From Streptomyces genisteinicus (GTDB lineage: Bacteria; Actinomycetota; Actinomycetes; Streptomycetales; Streptomycetaceae): a stretch of DNA of 64,000 nucleotides. The notes below the pieces were generated by a model. The model did not search any database and was not told where the DNA came from. It worked only from the letters and a program-made list of their open reading frames with translations. Positions within the stretch are counted from its first letter, which is position 1. Each line of letters begins with the position of its first letter. The stretch lies in NCBI RefSeq assembly GCF_014489615.1, contig NZ_CP060825.1, forward strand, positions 2,087,501-2,151,500, read 5' to 3'. Positions 41,572 through 51,678 of this stretch are shown in pieces. The translations under genes were made by a program, and so were the position numbers.

Positions 41572-42734
41572 CAGCCGGCGACCCCCGCCGCCAGCAGGTC
41601 CACGAAGCCCACGTCCTCGGCGGCGACGCCGAAGGCCTCGGCGCGCCGGAGGGTGCGTTCCGCCCAGGCGCGGTGGGGCTTCACCTCGTTCATCTTGTTC
41701 GTGTACGCCGAGCGCAGCACCCCGCCGCCGTCCTGTTCGGGGCGCAGGATGTCACAGGCGTCGCTGTACTCCTCGTGGGTGACCACGGAGAGTGCGTGCA
41801 CGGGCGCGACGTGGGAGGGGTGGATGCAGGTCTTGCCGAGCAGGCCGTTGGCCCGGTCGAGCTGGATCTCGCGCAGCAGTCCGTCCATGTCGTGCTCGAT
41901 GAGCGCGGCGCGCAGGTCCTCGGCGCTCCCCTCCAGGAAGGGGCTCTGCCTCAGCTGCGGCTTGAACATGCGCTCCTGCGTCGGGAAGTACTCCCAGACG
42001 GGGCCGGTGATGGTGAACCCGGTGCCGTCGGAGCGGCCGAGGACGTTGACGACGTCGGCGATGACGGAGGTGACGATCCGCACGTCGTAGGCGGTCATGT
42101 CGGGCGAGCGCCGCAGCCCGTAGGCGGAGCAGAAGTCGGTGACGCCGAGCCGCAGGGCGAGGACGCGCTCGCGGTACTTGTCGACGGTGTGGGCGATGCC
42201 GGTCAGGGTGTCGGCCCGGGTCTCCAGGTAGAGCAGTTCGGGCGACTCCAGGACGGGCATCGCGAAGAGGCGGCGGCCGCTCTCCGTCTCGGCGGTGGTG
42301 AGCGCCTCCAGGAAGGGAACGCCCCGCTCCTCGGTGAACTTGGGAAGTACGAATCCGGACAGCAGGCGCCCGGCGGGTCCCATGCGGTGCACGAGGTCGG
42401 GAATCTGCTCGGGACGGCGGACGCGGACGAAGAGCAGGGGCAGCTCGGCGTCCCGCGTGTCGAGGTCGGCGAACTGCCGGACCAGATTGGCCTCGGCCGC
42501 CTCGACGTCCTCGTCGCCGATGGAATCCTCCAGGCACAGCACCATGGACACCACGCCGCGCCCGGTCTGCTTGATCACGTCGTCCGCGAGCCGGGGCCGT
42601 GTGGCGGGGCTGTAGAGCGTGGCTCCGAGAGCGGCCGCGAGCATGCTCGCGGGCGAGCCCGCGCCGAACTCGGCCGGCTGCCGGTGGAAGAGCCGCTCCC
42701 GGACAGCGGGCGGGACGTGCCCGAAATGACGCAT
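41571..42734 (-). CDS. HpcH/CitE-like aldolase/lyase of the Ter system
   Basis: A 387-residue member of the HpcH/HpaI aldolase and citrate-lyase beta superfamily. The TIM-barrel shows MVLCLEDSIGDEDV (metal/CoA-site acid), FVLPKFTEERG, FAMPVLESPELLYLE and a late GKTCIHPSHVAPVHAL. In Ter loci it is predicted to work with the PRTase and HAD proteins in building a nucleoside-like compound. The first ATG with coding character (MRHFGHVPP) is chosen. First gene of the operon, divergent from terD at 42944; CGTACTATT upstream may hold the -10. Confidence 0.9.
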   Translation of the reverse strand: MRHFGHVPPAVRERLFHRQPAEFGAGSPASMLAAALGATLYSPATRPRLADDVIKQTGRGVVSMVLCLEDSIGDEDVEAAEANLVRQFADLDTRDAELPLLFVRVRRPEQIPDLVHRMGPAGRLLSGFVLPKFTEERGVPFLEALTTAETESGRRLFAMPVLESPELLYLETRADTLTGIAHTVDKYRERVLALRLGVTDFCSAYGLRRSPDMTAYDVRIVTSVIADVVNVLGRSDGTGFTITGPVWEYFPTQERMFKPQLRQSPFLEGSAEDLRAALIEHDMDGLLREIQLDRANGLLGKTCIHPSHVAPVHALSVVTHEEYSDACDILRPEQDGGGVLRSAYTNKMNEVKPHRAWAERTLRRAEAFGVAAEDVGFVDLLAAGVAG

Positions 42735-42943
42735 ATGAATACCCCGTACTGCCTTGGAGGCCTGACGACATGTGGCCGGTAATAGTACGTAGGGCGAGGT
42801 GTCCGCAGTTCCCCGCCTGCATGACATTCAGGTAACCCGCCCCTTTCCTCCCCGCACGGCAGGGTGGTCCGATCGTGGTCCCCGGCGCCCTGGAGCGGCC
42901 CCCGCGTTGTCCCGGGGCCGTCCGGACAGGCAGGATGACGAGC

Positions 42944-43747
42944 ATGACGCACACGATGATGAAGGGCTCGAACGTCCCTCTCGATGCCACGGCCGTCCGG
43001 GCCGTGCTCCGCTGGACACCGGGGTCCGGCGTGCCGGACGTCGACGCGTCGGCCCTGCTGCTCGGTCCCGGCGGTCGTGTGCGCTCCGACGAGGACTTCG
43101 TCTTCTACAACCAGCCGCGCCATCCGTCGGGTCTGGTGCGGCGGATGGCGAAGAAGCGCGAGGGCGACGCCCTGACGGACACGGTGGAGGCCGATCTGTC
43201 GGCGCTGGACGCCGGAGTCGACCAGGTCGTCATCGCCGCCTCCTCGGACGGCGGCACCTTCCAGAACGTCCGCGACCTGCGGATACTGCTGTACGACGCC
43301 TCCGGCGACGGTGAGCCGCTGGCGGTCTTCGACGTGCGGCCGGAGACGGGCGAGGAGACGGCGATCATCTGCGGCGAGCTGTACCGCCGCGGGGACGGCT
43401 GGAAGTTCCGCGCGGTGGCGCAGGGGTACCCGACCGGCCTGGTGGGGCTGGCGACGGCGTTCGGGATCTCGGTGGACGAGGCGGAGGCCGCCGCGGAGCC
43501 CTCCTCCGCGCCCGAGCCGCCCGCCGCTCCCCCGTCGCCTCCCGCGCCCGCCTACGGCTACCCCCCGTCCGACGACGCCGTGACCCGGCCCGGGTACGGG
43601 TACCCCCACAACGCCCCGCCGCCTCCGCAGACGGCTCCGGCGCCGGCTCCCGGGTACGGCTACCCGCAGCCGGCCGCGGCGGCCGCGTTCGCCCCGGACC
43701 CGAACTTCCGCCTGCCCCCGATGGGGCCGCAGTTCCAGCGCCGCTGA
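42944..43747 (+). CDS. TerD-family protein with YGYP-rich tail
   Basis: A 267-residue TerD protein. The TerD domain (residues about 1-185) has DVDASALLLGPGGRVRSDEDFVFYNQ, DLSALDAGVDQVVIAAS and GELYRRGDGWKFRAVAQGY, though the Ca2+-site acidic residues are less regular than in canonical TerD. A Pro/Ala-rich C-terminal tail has repeated YGYP motifs. TTGTCC (42907-42912) and CAGGAT (42931-42936) fit a promoter placing the transcript start at ATG 42944; ATG 42935 is an alternative. It is transcribed opposite to the rest of the Ter genes. Confidence 0.85.
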   Translation: MTHTMMKGSNVPLDATAVRAVLRWTPGSGVPDVDASALLLGPGGRVRSDEDFVFYNQPRHPSGLVRRMAKKREGDALTDTVEADLSALDAGVDQVVIAASSDGGTFQNVRDLRILLYDASGDGEPLAVFDVRPETGEETAIICGELYRRGDGWKFRAVAQGYPTGLVGLATAFGISVDEAEAAAEPSSAPEPPAAPPSPPAPAYGYPPSDDAVTRPGYGYPHNAPPPPQTAPAPAPGYGYPQPAAAAAFAPDPNFRLPPMGPQFQRR

Positions 43748-43824
43748 CGCGGCGGCCGGCCGGGCGCCGGGGTCCGCGGTCCGGGCCCCGGCGGGCCCGC
43801 GCCGGCGGTCCGGGTGCCCGGTCG

Positions 43825-44559
43825 CTACACCCGGCTCTTGTAACCGCGTCCCCACTGGAGCCCCCATCCGTACAGCCGGTCGAGCTCCGCCTGGAATCCG
43901 TAGACGAACTTCATCTCGCGCCGCACGATCAGGTCGCCCTTGACGTTCTCCACGGAGAAGACGGCACAGGAGCGGGCCTGGGGGGCGCTTTCGTCGAGTT
44001 CGATCTCCACCCGGGGGCCGTTGCTCGGGTAGAGGGTGCAGTGGGCGTGGGTGCGGTCGAAGGCCGGGGTCTGGTCGTAGATGTAGACGAAGAACAGCAG
44101 CCGCTTGATCTCGTCGCGGTGGTCGAGGTTGACGTAGATCGTCTCGCCGGACGAGCCGCCGAAGCGGTCGTCGCCGCTGAGGCGGACGTAGGGCGCCTCG
44201 TTGAGGCTGCCGAGGAAGCCGCCCAGCGGCTGTACGACGCCCTTGCTGCCGTCGGCGAGTTCGTAGAGGCAGCCCAGGTCCAGGTCGACGTTGACGATGC
44301 CCTGGGTGTGCGCCTGGACGACGTCGGGCTTGAAGAGGTCGAACGGGCGGCGCAGCAGGCCGCCCTGGCGCGGGCGGCCGTCGAGGTCGGAGGTGCGCAT
44401 CCGCCAGGAGAGGTTGACGCGCAGGTTGCCGGTGGCCGCGCCCTGTTTGGTGAGCGAGACGGACGGGCGCCGCCTGCTGAGCCCGATGGAGTTGGTCGCC
44501 GCGCTCCCCGAGTCGAACTGTGCAGCCCTGCCGCGAAACAGGTTGTCCCAGATGGCCAT
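43825..44559 (-). CDS. TerD-like (TerA-type) tellurium-resistance family protein
   Basis: A 244-residue TerD-superfamily protein with a divergent N-terminal extension (MAIWDNLFRGRAAQFDSG). The domain reads VNVDLDLGCLYELADGSKGVVQPLGG, APYVRLSGDDRFGGSSGETIYVNL and RLLFFVYIYDQ, with acidic loops as in calcium-binding TerD proteins. It ends EMKFVYGFQAELDRLYGWGLQWG. The start is ATG 44559, though an ATG four codons earlier is also open. A terminator hairpin separates it from terC upstream. Confidence 0.87.
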   Translation of the reverse strand: MAIWDNLFRGRAAQFDSGSAATNSIGLSRRRPSVSLTKQGAATGNLRVNLSWRMRTSDLDGRPRQGGLLRRPFDLFKPDVVQAHTQGIVNVDLDLGCLYELADGSKGVVQPLGGFLGSLNEAPYVRLSGDDRFGGSSGETIYVNLDHRDEIKRLLFFVYIYDQTPAFDRTHAHCTLYPSNGPRVEIELDESAPQARSCAVFSVENVKGDLIVRREMKFVYGFQAELDRLYGWGLQWGRGYKSRV

Positions 44560-44603
44560 GCCCCACCCCACACAATCGGTCCGTCGTGCCCCACCGCATG
44601 CCG

Positions 44604-44641
44604 CGGGGCGGTCGCGAGGCCATGACCTCGCGACCGCCCCG
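44604..44641 (-). terminator. Terminator after terC
   Basis: A perfect 16-bp stem (CGGGGCGGTCGCGAGG and its complement) with a 6-base loop lies 46 bp after the terC stop on the minus strand. Confidence 0.85.
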
Positions 44642-44687
44642 TTCAGAGCGTTCCCTCCGGGCGGAGGGTGTCACACACGGGAGTCGG

Positions 44688-45827
44688 TCACACGCCGGAC
44701 GAGATTCCGGCCTTGTCGCCCGACCCGCTCCCCTCGGCCGCCGCCACGCGCTTGTTGCGCACCACGGAGGACCAGAAGGAGGCGCCGATCAGCACCACGC
44801 CGAGGAGACCGGTGATGATCTCGCTGATCTCGTAGCGGATGGTGACGAGCAGGATCGTGGCGAGCGCGCCGATGGCGTAGTGCGCGCCGTGCTCCAGGTA
44901 GACGTAGTCGTCCAGGGTGCCCTCGCGGACGAGGTAGACCGTGAGCGAGCGGACGTACATGGCGCCGATGCCGAGGCCGAGCGCCATCCAGAAGATGTGG
45001 TTGGTGATGGCGAAGGCGCCGATGACACCGTCGAAGGAGAACGAGGCGTCGAGCACCTCCAGGTACAGGAAGAGGAAGAACGCGGCCTTGCCGGCCAGGC
45101 CGACGGCGGAGACCTGCTTGCCCTCGCGCTTGGCCTTCTCCTCCTCCTCGTGCTCGCGCTCCTCCTCTTCCTCCAGCTTGTCCTCGAAGTAGCCGGAGAG
45201 GCCGCCGACGACGAGGTAGGTGATCAGACCGGCGATGCCGGCCAGCAGCACGGTGGCCGTCTTGTCGGCGTGGCCGGAGCTGGTGTGCGCCTCGACGGCG
45301 AAGTACATCGCGGACAGCAGCAGGGCGATCAGGGCGACACAGGCGGAGAGCATGTCGACCTTGCCGAGCTTGGCCAGCGGCTTCTCGATCCAGGACAGCC
45401 AGGTGTGCTCGCGCTTCTCGAAGATGAAGTCGAGGAAGATCATCAGCAGGAACATGCCGCCGAAGGCGGCGATGGCCGGGTGGGCGTCGGTGACGAGCGC
45501 CTCGTACCGGTCGGGGTCGTCCATGGCCAGCTGGACGGCCTCGATCGGCCCGACCTTGGCGCTGATGGCGACGATCACGACGGGGAAGACCAGCCGCATG
45601 CCGAAGACGGCGATCAGAATGCCGATGGTCAGGAAGATCTTCTGCCAGAAGGCATTCATCTTCTTGAGGATGCCGGCGTTGACGACCGCGTTGTCGAAGG
45701 ACAGCGAGATTTCCAGGATCGACAGGATCAGTACGATCCCGAACGCCTCCCAGCCCCACTGCCAGGCGGCGAAAGCAAGGCCGGCCGCCGTCACGGCGAA
45801 CGACCAGCCGAAGGTTTTCAGAACCAC
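44688..45827 (-). CDS. TerC-like DUF475 integral membrane protein
   Basis: A 379-residue polytopic protein with about nine hydrophobic segments. It has the paired TerC-family acidic motifs ILEISLSFDNAVVNAGIL in the first half and VLDASFSFDGVIGAFAIT in the second. The acidic cytoplasmic loop EEEEEREHEEEEKAKREG separates the halves. TerC proteins are implicated in metal-ion (manganese) export and in the Ter complex at the membrane. Its start is the ATG giving MVLKTFGWSFAV. It lies 71 bp downstream of terD and may be cotranscribed with it. Confidence 0.92.
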   Translation of the reverse strand: MVLKTFGWSFAVTAAGLAFAAWQWGWEAFGIVLILSILEISLSFDNAVVNAGILKKMNAFWQKIFLTIGILIAVFGMRLVFPVVIVAISAKVGPIEAVQLAMDDPDRYEALVTDAHPAIAAFGGMFLLMIFLDFIFEKREHTWLSWIEKPLAKLGKVDMLSACVALIALLLSAMYFAVEAHTSSGHADKTATVLLAGIAGLITYLVVGGLSGYFEDKLEEEEEREHEEEEKAKREGKQVSAVGLAGKAAFFLFLYLEVLDASFSFDGVIGAFAITNHIFWMALGLGIGAMYVRSLTVYLVREGTLDDYVYLEHGAHYAIGALATILLVTIRYEISEIITGLLGVVLIGASFWSSVVRNKRVAAAEGSGSGDKAGISSGV

Positions 45828-45898
45828 TGGCTACCCAATCGTGTATTGGTCCCCCGAGTGAAGCCTGAGGGAGGTGCTCCCCCGCGCCGCACGCGGCT

Positions 45899-46474
45899 TT
45901 ACGAAACGTTGACCCCGAAGTCTAGAGCGATGCCGCGCAGGCCCGACGCGTACCCCTGGCCCACGGCCCGGAACTTCCACTCGCCCCCGTACCGGTAGAG
46001 CTCGCCGAAGATCATCGCGGTCTCGGTGGAGGCGTCCTCGCTCAGGTCGTAGCGGGCGAGCTCCTGGCCGTCGGCCTGGTTGACCACGCGGATGAACGCG
46101 TTGCTGACCTGCCCGAAGGTCTGGCCCCGGTTGTCCGCCTCGTGGATGGAGACGGGGAACACGATCTTGTCGACGTGCGCCGGCACCGCGGAGAGGTCGA
46201 CGATCAGCGACTCGTCGTCGCCGTCGCCCTCGCCCGTGAGGTTGTCGCCGGTGTGCTCGACCGAGCCGTCCGGGCTCTTGAGCTGGTTGTAGAAGATGAA
46301 CCACTCGTCGCCGAGAACGCGCCCGTTCTGGCAGAGGAGGGCACTGGCGTCGAGGTCGAAGTCGGCTCCGGTGGTGGAGCGTGCGTCCCAGCCGAGGCCC
46401 ACCAGGACCTGGGTGAGGTTGGGTGCGGCCTTGGAGAGGGAGACATTGCCTCCCTTGGCGAGCGTGACGCCCAT
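45899..46474 (-). CDS. terD: TerD calcium-binding stress protein
   Basis: A 191-residue canonical TerD ([81 protein letters not shown]). The two DDE/DLD-rich loops bind Ca2+. It is required for tellurite resistance in other bacteria and influences differentiation in Streptomyces. ATG follows GGAGGACAC. It is highly similar over its whole length to the next gene upstream and of identical length, so it is a tandem duplicate. A hairpin upstream separates the two transcripts. Confidence 0.94.
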   Translation of the reverse strand: MGVTLAKGGNVSLSKAAPNLTQVLVGLGWDARSTTGADFDLDASALLCQNGRVLGDEWFIFYNQLKSPDGSVEHTGDNLTGEGDGDDESLIVDLSAVPAHVDKIVFPVSIHEADNRGQTFGQVSNAFIRVVNQADGQELARYDLSEDASTETAMIFGELYRYGGEWKFRAVGQGYASGLRGIALDFGVNVS

Positions 46475-46510
46475 GATGATGTGTCCTCCCCTGTGCGGTC
46501 GTTGTGCGAG

Positions 46511-46549
46511 GCACGTCCGGCGCCGCACGAAGCGTGCGGCGCCGGACGT
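46511..46549 (-). terminator. Terminator between the tandem terD genes
   Basis: Perfect 18-base arms (CACGTCCGGCGCCGCACG and complement) with a 3-base loop lie 13 bp after the stop of the upstream terD. Confidence 0.88.
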
Positions 46550-46562
46550 GGAGTGCTGCGGC

Positions 46563-47138
46563 TCAGACGTTGACGCCGAAGTCCTGCGCGATGCCGCGCA
46601 GTCCGGAGGCGTAACCCTGGCCGATGGCGCGGAACTTCCACTCGGCGCCGTTGCGGTAGAGCTCGCCGAAGACCATCGCGGTCTCGGTGGACGCGTCCTC
46701 GCTGAGGTCGTACCGGGCGAGCTCGACGCCGTCGGCCTGGTTGACGACGCGGATGAACGCGTTGCGCACCTGGCCGAAGGACTGCTGGCGGCTCTCGGCC
46801 TCGTAGATCGAGACCGGGAACACGATCTTGTCGACGTCGGCGGGGACCGCGGCCAGGTTGACCTTGATCGCCTCGTCGTCGCCCTCGCCCTCACCGGTGA
46901 GGTTGTCACCGGTGTGCTCGACGGAGCCGTCGGGGCTCTTGAGGTTGTTGAAGAAGACGAAGTTGCCGTCGGTGGCGACCTTGCCCTCGGCGTTGGTCAG
47001 CAGCGCGCTGGCGTCGAGGTCGAAGTCGGTGCCGGTGGTGGTCCGGACGTCCCAGCCCAGGCCCACGGTGACCGCGGTCAGGTTCGGCGCGGCCTTGGTC
47101 AGCGAGACGTTGCCGCCCTTGCTGAGGCTGACTCCCAC
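46563..47138 (-). CDS. terD: TerD calcium-binding stress protein
   Basis: A 191-residue TerD, paralogous to the gene at 45899 ([75 protein letters not shown]). The GTG start giving the family-standard MGVSLSKGG end has GGAGGGACT at good spacing; an ATG four codons upstream is within that ribosome-binding site. It heads the minus-strand half of the Ter locus. Cytosolic, Ca2+-binding through acidic loops; a stress-response effector with TerC. Confidence 0.94.
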   Translation of the reverse strand: MGVSLSKGGNVSLTKAAPNLTAVTVGLGWDVRTTTGTDFDLDASALLTNAEGKVATDGNFVFFNNLKSPDGSVEHTGDNLTGEGEGDDEAIKVNLAAVPADVDKIVFPVSIYEAESRQQSFGQVRNAFIRVVNQADGVELARYDLSEDASTETAMVFGELYRNGAEWKFRAIGQGYASGLRGIAQDFGVNV

Positions 47139-47331
47139 GAGTCCCTCCATTGGTGTTCAGGGGCAGCGCCCCCGTAGTGCGTTCCTGTACGGATCTACGA
47201 AAGAATCCTAGTGACCGGTTCCCCACGGAAACAGACTTTCGCTCCCCGGTTCGCCCGGTGAATGCGCGAGAGGAACGGTTTCCCCTGTGGCGTCCGGCAG
47301 TTGCGCCGGCTCCCCGGTGGTCGGCCGGGGG

Positions 47332-47790
47332 TCAGAGGGTACCGAGCGCCGCGACGTACTCGTTCAGGTCCCGGGCGTCCGGGAGGCCGTTGAGGACGGT
47401 CCAGCGCACGACGCCCTCCTTGTCGATGATGAAGGTGCCGCGCACCGCGCAGCCCTTCTCCGCGTCGAAGACGCCGTAGGCGGTGGAGACCTCGCCGTGC
47501 GGCCAGAAGTCCGACAGCAGCGGGTACTCCAGGCCCTCCTGCTCGGCGAAGACGCGCAGGGTGTGGATGGAGTCGTTGGAGACGGCGAGCAGCTGGGTGT
47601 CGTCGTTGACGAACGACGGCAGCTCGTCGCGCAGGGCGCACAGCTCGCCGGTGCACACGCCGGTGAAGGCGAACGGGTAGAAGAGCAGGACGACGTTCTT
47701 CTCGCCGCGGTAGTCCGAGAGCGAGACGGTGCGGCCGTGATTGTCCTTGAGGGTGAACTCAGGAGCCTTGTCGCCGACCTCGATCGCCAT
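47332..47790 (-). CDS. AhpE/BCP-type peroxiredoxin
   Basis: A 152-residue thioredoxin-fold peroxidase. [19 protein letters not shown] holds the peroxidatic Cys46, with a second Cys at 51; the active-site Pro/Thr/Arg pattern PFAFTGVC and the distal Arg are in place. It reduces peroxides using mycothiol- or thioredoxin-linked electrons in actinobacteria. The start [12 protein letters not shown] is standard for the family; an upstream in-frame ATG lacks support. Its position next to the Ter genes may be chance. Confidence 0.92.
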   Translation of the reverse strand: MAIEVGDKAPEFTLKDNHGRTVSLSDYRGEKNVVLLFYPFAFTGVCTGELCALRDELPSFVNDDTQLLAVSNDSIHTLRVFAEQEGLEYPLLSDFWPHGEVSTAYGVFDAEKGCAVRGTFIIDKEGVVRWTVLNGLPDARDLNEYVAALGTL

Positions 47791-47925
47791 GGAAACGCAT
47801 CCCTTCAGTGAGCCGAACCGGTGAATGCCCACCTTACGGGCTGCCGAACCGTCCCGGCGGGGGAGCCCTCACCCGGCACGGAACCGCCCCGGCGGGAAGC
47901 CCCCCGCCCGGTGCGCCGGGCAGGC

Positions 47926-47967
47926 GCGAGGCCCCCGCCGACCGGGTGGTCGGCGGGGGCCTCGCGA
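47926..47967 (-). terminator. Terminator after the DUF3052 gene
   Basis: Perfect 19-base arms (47926-47944 and 47949-47967) with a GGGT loop lie 53 bp after the DUF3052 stop on the minus strand. Confidence 0.88.
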
Positions 47968-48020
47968 TGCTGTCGGGGGCGCTCCCCGGGCCGCGGCGGG
48001 CGTGGTGCCGCCCGCGGTCC

Positions 48021-48452
48021 TCAGCGCTTCTTCGCCGCCGCCTTCGGCGTGACGAGGCGGGTGCCCGCCCAGTCCTTGCCGGCGCTGACGCTCTTGGTCT
48101 GAGAGAGCCCGGCGGTGGTGGCGGCGTCGCCGATGTCGCTGGGCTCGACGTAGCCGTCACGGCCCGTCTTCGGCGTCAGCAGCAGGATCTGGCCGCCCTC
48201 TTCCATGTACGCGATGGCATCGACCAGCGCGTCGGTCAGGTCCCCGTCGTCGTCACGGAACCAGAGCACCACGGCGTCGGCCACGTCGTCGTAGTCCTCG
48301 TCGACGAGGTCGCTGCCGATGGCCGCTTCGATGGCCTCGCGCAGTTCTGTATCGACGTCGTCGTCGTAGCCGATCTCCTGGACCACCTGGTCGGGCTGGA
48401 ATCCCAGCCTTACGGCCAGGTTCGTCTCCGCGTGGTCCGCGGTCGCGCTCAC
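48021..48452 (-). CDS. DUF3052 family protein
   Basis: A 143-residue acidic cytosolic protein. The pattern is LAVRLGFQPDQVVQEIGYDDDVD, ADAVVLWFRDDDGDLTDALVDA, GGQILLLTPKTGRDGYVEPSD and ending KDWAGTRLVTPK, all hallmarks of DUF3052. It is commonly next to aceE in Streptomyces, as here (divergent). The GTG start has a strong AGGAGG. Function unknown. Confidence 0.92.
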   Translation of the reverse strand: MSATADHAETNLAVRLGFQPDQVVQEIGYDDDVDTELREAIEAAIGSDLVDEDYDDVADAVVLWFRDDDGDLTDALVDAIAYMEEGGQILLLTPKTGRDGYVEPSDIGDAATTAGLSQTKSVSAGKDWAGTRLVTPKAAAKKR

Positions 48453-48926
48453 GGCTTGCCTCCTGATCTTGATTCTTGGGAATGCCTGCGGCCACGCGCG
48501 CAGGCGTGACGTTGACCGTAGTCCACACGGGCGGGACCGATCGCGCAAGTACCCGGCCGCGGGGACCGCCGAAACAGTGACGTTTGGGGCCGTCCCGGCG
48601 CAACTCCTGGCATGCTTCCCACCTCGGCCGGCGGGACGTACACACCATTCATCACCCTTTGCGCCATACCTACCCCTCGATCACCGGTCGGAACCGAACG
48701 GCCGAACGAAACACTTGAGCGCCTTGGGCGTAAGGTTGCGATTTGACCGGTCCCCCACCGGCGGCCGGCGCTCGATGACGAGGAGTACGGGGGTTACCCC
48801 TCGGTAGAGGTGACGTACGCCTCCCCGCGGTACACGATGGGAGGCGGTGCGACAGCTCGTCCGTCATCACGTCAGTGCGTCTTCCCGCCTCGTGTGGCGG
48901 CAGGCGCCCAACAGCGAAGGAATAGC
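48453..48926. other. Divergent promoter region, DUF3052 / aceE
   Basis: A 474-bp region with no gene that I can support. It is less GC-rich around 48690-48750 (GAACGGCCGAACGAAACAC, TAAGGTTGCGATTTGACC), where the aceE promoter probably lies. A small CCTT-N6-AAGG inverted repeat is present there. No riboswitch or clear operator is seen. Confidence 0.5.
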
Positions 48927-51659
48927 GTGGCTTCCGGATCCGATCGCAACCCGATCATCATTGGCGGCCTTCCCAGCCAGGTCCCCGACTTCGATCCCGA
49001 AGAGACGAAGGAGTGGCTGGACTCCCTCGACGCCGCCGTCGACGAGCGGGGCCGCGAACGCGCCCGCTACCTGATGCTCCGCCTGATCGAGCGGGCCCGC
49101 GAGAAGCGCGTGGCCGTGCCCGAGATGCGCAGCACGGACTACGTCAACACCATCGCCACCCGGGACGAGCCGTTCTTCCCGGGCAACGAGGAGATCGAGC
49201 GCAAGGTCCTCAACGCCACCCGCTGGAACGCCGCGGTGATGGTCTCCCGCGCGCAGCGCCCCGGCATCGGCGTCGGCGGCCACATCGCCACGTTCGCCTC
49301 CTCGGCCTCCCTCTACGACGTGGGCTTCAACCACTTCTTCCGGGGCAAGGACGACGGCAAGGGCGGCGACCAGATCTTCTTCCAGGGGCACGCCTCCCCC
49401 GGCATCTACGCGCGCGCGTTCCTGCTGGACCGCCTCAGCGAGCAGCAGCTCGACGCCTTCCGGCAGGAGAAGTCGAAGGCCCCGTACGGCCTGTCCAGCT
49501 ACCCGCACCCGCGGCTGATGCCGGACTTCTGGGAGTTCCCCACCGTCTCCATGGGCCTCGGCCCGCTCGGCGCCATCTACCAGGCGCGCATGAACCGCTA
49601 CATGGAGGCGCGCGGCATCGCCGACACCTCCGACTCGCACGTGTGGGCCTACCTCGGCGACGGCGAGATGGACGAGCCCGAGTCGCTGGGCCAGCTCTCC
49701 ATCGCCGCCCGTGAGGGCCTGGACAACCTCACCTTCGTGGTGAACTGCAACCTCCAGCGCCTCGACGGCCCGGTGCGCGGCAACGGCAAGATCATCCAGG
49801 AGCTGGAGTCGCAGTTCCGCGGCGCCGGCTGGAACGTGATCAAGCTGGTCTGGGACCGCACCTGGGACCCGCTGCTGGCACAGGACCGCGACGGCGTGCT
49901 GGTCAACAAGCTGAACACCACCCCCGACGGGCAGTTCCAGACGTACGCCACCGAGACCGGTTCGTACATCCGCGAGCACTTCTTCGGCGGCGACCACCGG
50001 CTGCGCTCCATGGTCGAGAACATGACCGACCACCAGATCCTGATGCTGGGCCGCGGCGGTCACGACCACCGCAAGATCTACGCGGCGTACGCGGCGGCCC
50101 GTGAGCACAAGGGCCAGCCGACGGTGATCCTCGCGCAGACGGTCAAGGGCTGGACGCTCGGCCCGAACTTCGAGGGCCGCAACGCCACCCACCAGATGAA
50201 GAAGCTGACGGTCGCCGACCTGAAGGGCTTCCGCGACCGGCTCCACATCCCGATCACCGACGCCCAGCTGGAGTCCGGCCTGCCGCCGTACTACCACCCG
50301 GGCCGGGACTCGGAGGAGATCCAGTACATGCACGACCGCCGCAAGGGACTGGGCGGTTACGTGCCCACCCGTGTCGTGCGGGCGAAGCCGCTGGAGCTGC
50401 CCGGCGACACGACGTACGCGGCCGTGAAGAAGGGCTCCGGCCAGCAGTCGATCGCCACCACCATGGCGTTCGTCCGGCTGCTCAAGGACCTCATGCGGGA
50501 CAAGGAGATCGGCAAGCGCTTCGTGCTGATCGCGCCGGACGAGTACCGCACCTTCGGCATGGACTCCTTCTTCCCGAGTGCGAAGATCTACAACCCGCTG
50601 GGCCAGCAGTACGAGGCCGTCGACCGTGAGCTGCTCCTCGCCTACAAGGAGTCGCCGACCGGTCAGATGCTGCACGACGGCATCTCGGAGGCCGGCTGCA
50701 CGGCCTCGCTGGTCGCGGCCGGGTCGGCGTACGCCACCCACGGCGAGCCGCTGATCCCGGTGTACGTCTTCTACTCGATGTTCGGTTTCCAGCGCACCGG
50801 AGACCAGTTCTGGCAGATGGCCGACCAGCTGGCGCGCGGTTTCGTCCTCGGCGCCACCGCGGGCCGGACCACGCTGACCGGCGAGGGCCTCCAGCACGCC
50901 GACGGCCACTCGCAGCTGCTGGCGTCGACCAACCCGGGCTGTGTCTCCTACGACCCGGCGTTCGGCTTCGAGATCGCGCACATCGTCCAGGACGGGCTGC
51001 GCCGGATGTACGGTCCGGACGCCGAGGACGTCTTCTACTACCTCACCGTCTACAACGAGCCGATCCAGCACCCGGCGGAGCCGGAGGGCGTGGACGCCGA
51101 GGGCATCGTCAAGGGCATCCACCTCTTCCGCCGCGGCGAGCAGGGGCAGATCCCGGCGCAGATCATGGCGTCCGGTGTGGCCGTGCCGTGGGCCGTCGAG
51201 GCCCAGCGGATCCTCGCCGAGGAGTGGAACGTCCGGGCCGACGTGTGGTCCGCGACCTCGTGGAACGAGCTGCGCCGGGAGGCCGTCGAGGCGGACCGGC
51301 ACAACCTCCTGCACCCGGAGGAGGAGCAGCGGGTGCCGTACGTGACGCGCAAGCTGTCCGGCGCCGAGGGCCCGTTCGTGGCCGTGTCGGACTGGATGCG
51401 GTCGGTGCCGGACCAGATCTCGCGCTGGGTGCCGGGCGCCTACACCTCGCTCGGTGCGGACGGCTTCGGCTTCGCGGACACCCGCGGCGCCGCGCGCCGG
51501 TACTTCCACATCGACGCCCCCTCGATCGTGCTGGCCGTGCTGACCGAGCTGGCCCGTGACGGCAAGGTGGACCGCGGTGTGCTGAAGCAGGCGATCGACC
51601 GCTACCAGCTGCTCGACGTGGCGGCCGCCGACCCGGGTCCGGAGGGCGGCGACGCCTGA
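48927..51659 (+). CDS. aceE: Pyruvate dehydrogenase E1 component, homodimeric
   Basis: A 910-residue AceE. It decarboxylates pyruvate and passes the acetyl group to E2 lipoyl domains. The thiamine-diphosphate/Mg2+ motif is [13 protein letters not shown] through VVNCN near residue 240; [13 protein letters not shown] and [19 protein letters not shown] are conserved in the second half. The GTG start ([10 protein letters not shown]) is preceded by GAAGGAAT; the frame is open 39 codons upstream but without coding character. Single gene ended by a strong hairpin. Confidence 0.97.
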   Translation: MASGSDRNPIIIGGLPSQVPDFDPEETKEWLDSLDAAVDERGRERARYLMLRLIERAREKRVAVPEMRSTDYVNTIATRDEPFFPGNEEIERKVLNATRWNAAVMVSRAQRPGIGVGGHIATFASSASLYDVGFNHFFRGKDDGKGGDQIFFQGHASPGIYARAFLLDRLSEQQLDAFRQEKSKAPYGLSSYPHPRLMPDFWEFPTVSMGLGPLGAIYQARMNRYMEARGIADTSDSHVWAYLGDGEMDEPESLGQLSIAAREGLDNLTFVVNCNLQRLDGPVRGNGKIIQELESQFRGAGWNVIKLVWDRTWDPLLAQDRDGVLVNKLNTTPDGQFQTYATETGSYIREHFFGGDHRLRSMVENMTDHQILMLGRGGHDHRKIYAAYAAAREHKGQPTVILAQTVKGWTLGPNFEGRNATHQMKKLTVADLKGFRDRLHIPITDAQLESGLPPYYHPGRDSEEIQYMHDRRKGLGGYVPTRVVRAKPLELPGDTTYAAVKKGSGQQSIATTMAFVRLLKDLMRDKEIGKRFVLIAPDEYRTFGMDSFFPSAKIYNPLGQQYEAVDRELLLAYKESPTGQMLHDGISEAGCTASLVAAGSAYATHGEPLIPVYVFYSMFGFQRTGDQFWQMADQLARGFVLGATAGRTTLTGEGLQHADGHSQLLASTNPGCVSYDPAFGFEIAHIVQDGLRRMYGPDAEDVFYYLTVYNEPIQHPAEPEGVDAEGIVKGIHLFRRGEQGQIPAQIMASGVAVPWAVEAQRILAEEWNVRADVWSATSWNELRREAVEADRHNLLHPEEEQRVPYVTRKLSGAEGPFVAVSDWMRSVPDQISRWVPGAYTSLGADGFGFADTRGAARRYFHIDAPSIVLAVLTELARDGKVDRGVLKQAIDRYQLLDVAAADPGPEGGDA

Positions 51660-51678
51660 CCGGAGAGCCGGTGAACAC

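Noticed and set aside
42735..42943. A long open frame on the minus strand extending the lyase gene into the terD gene region
   Set aside because: The extension has no coding character and would overlap the terD promoter; the lyase family begins at the chosen ATG.
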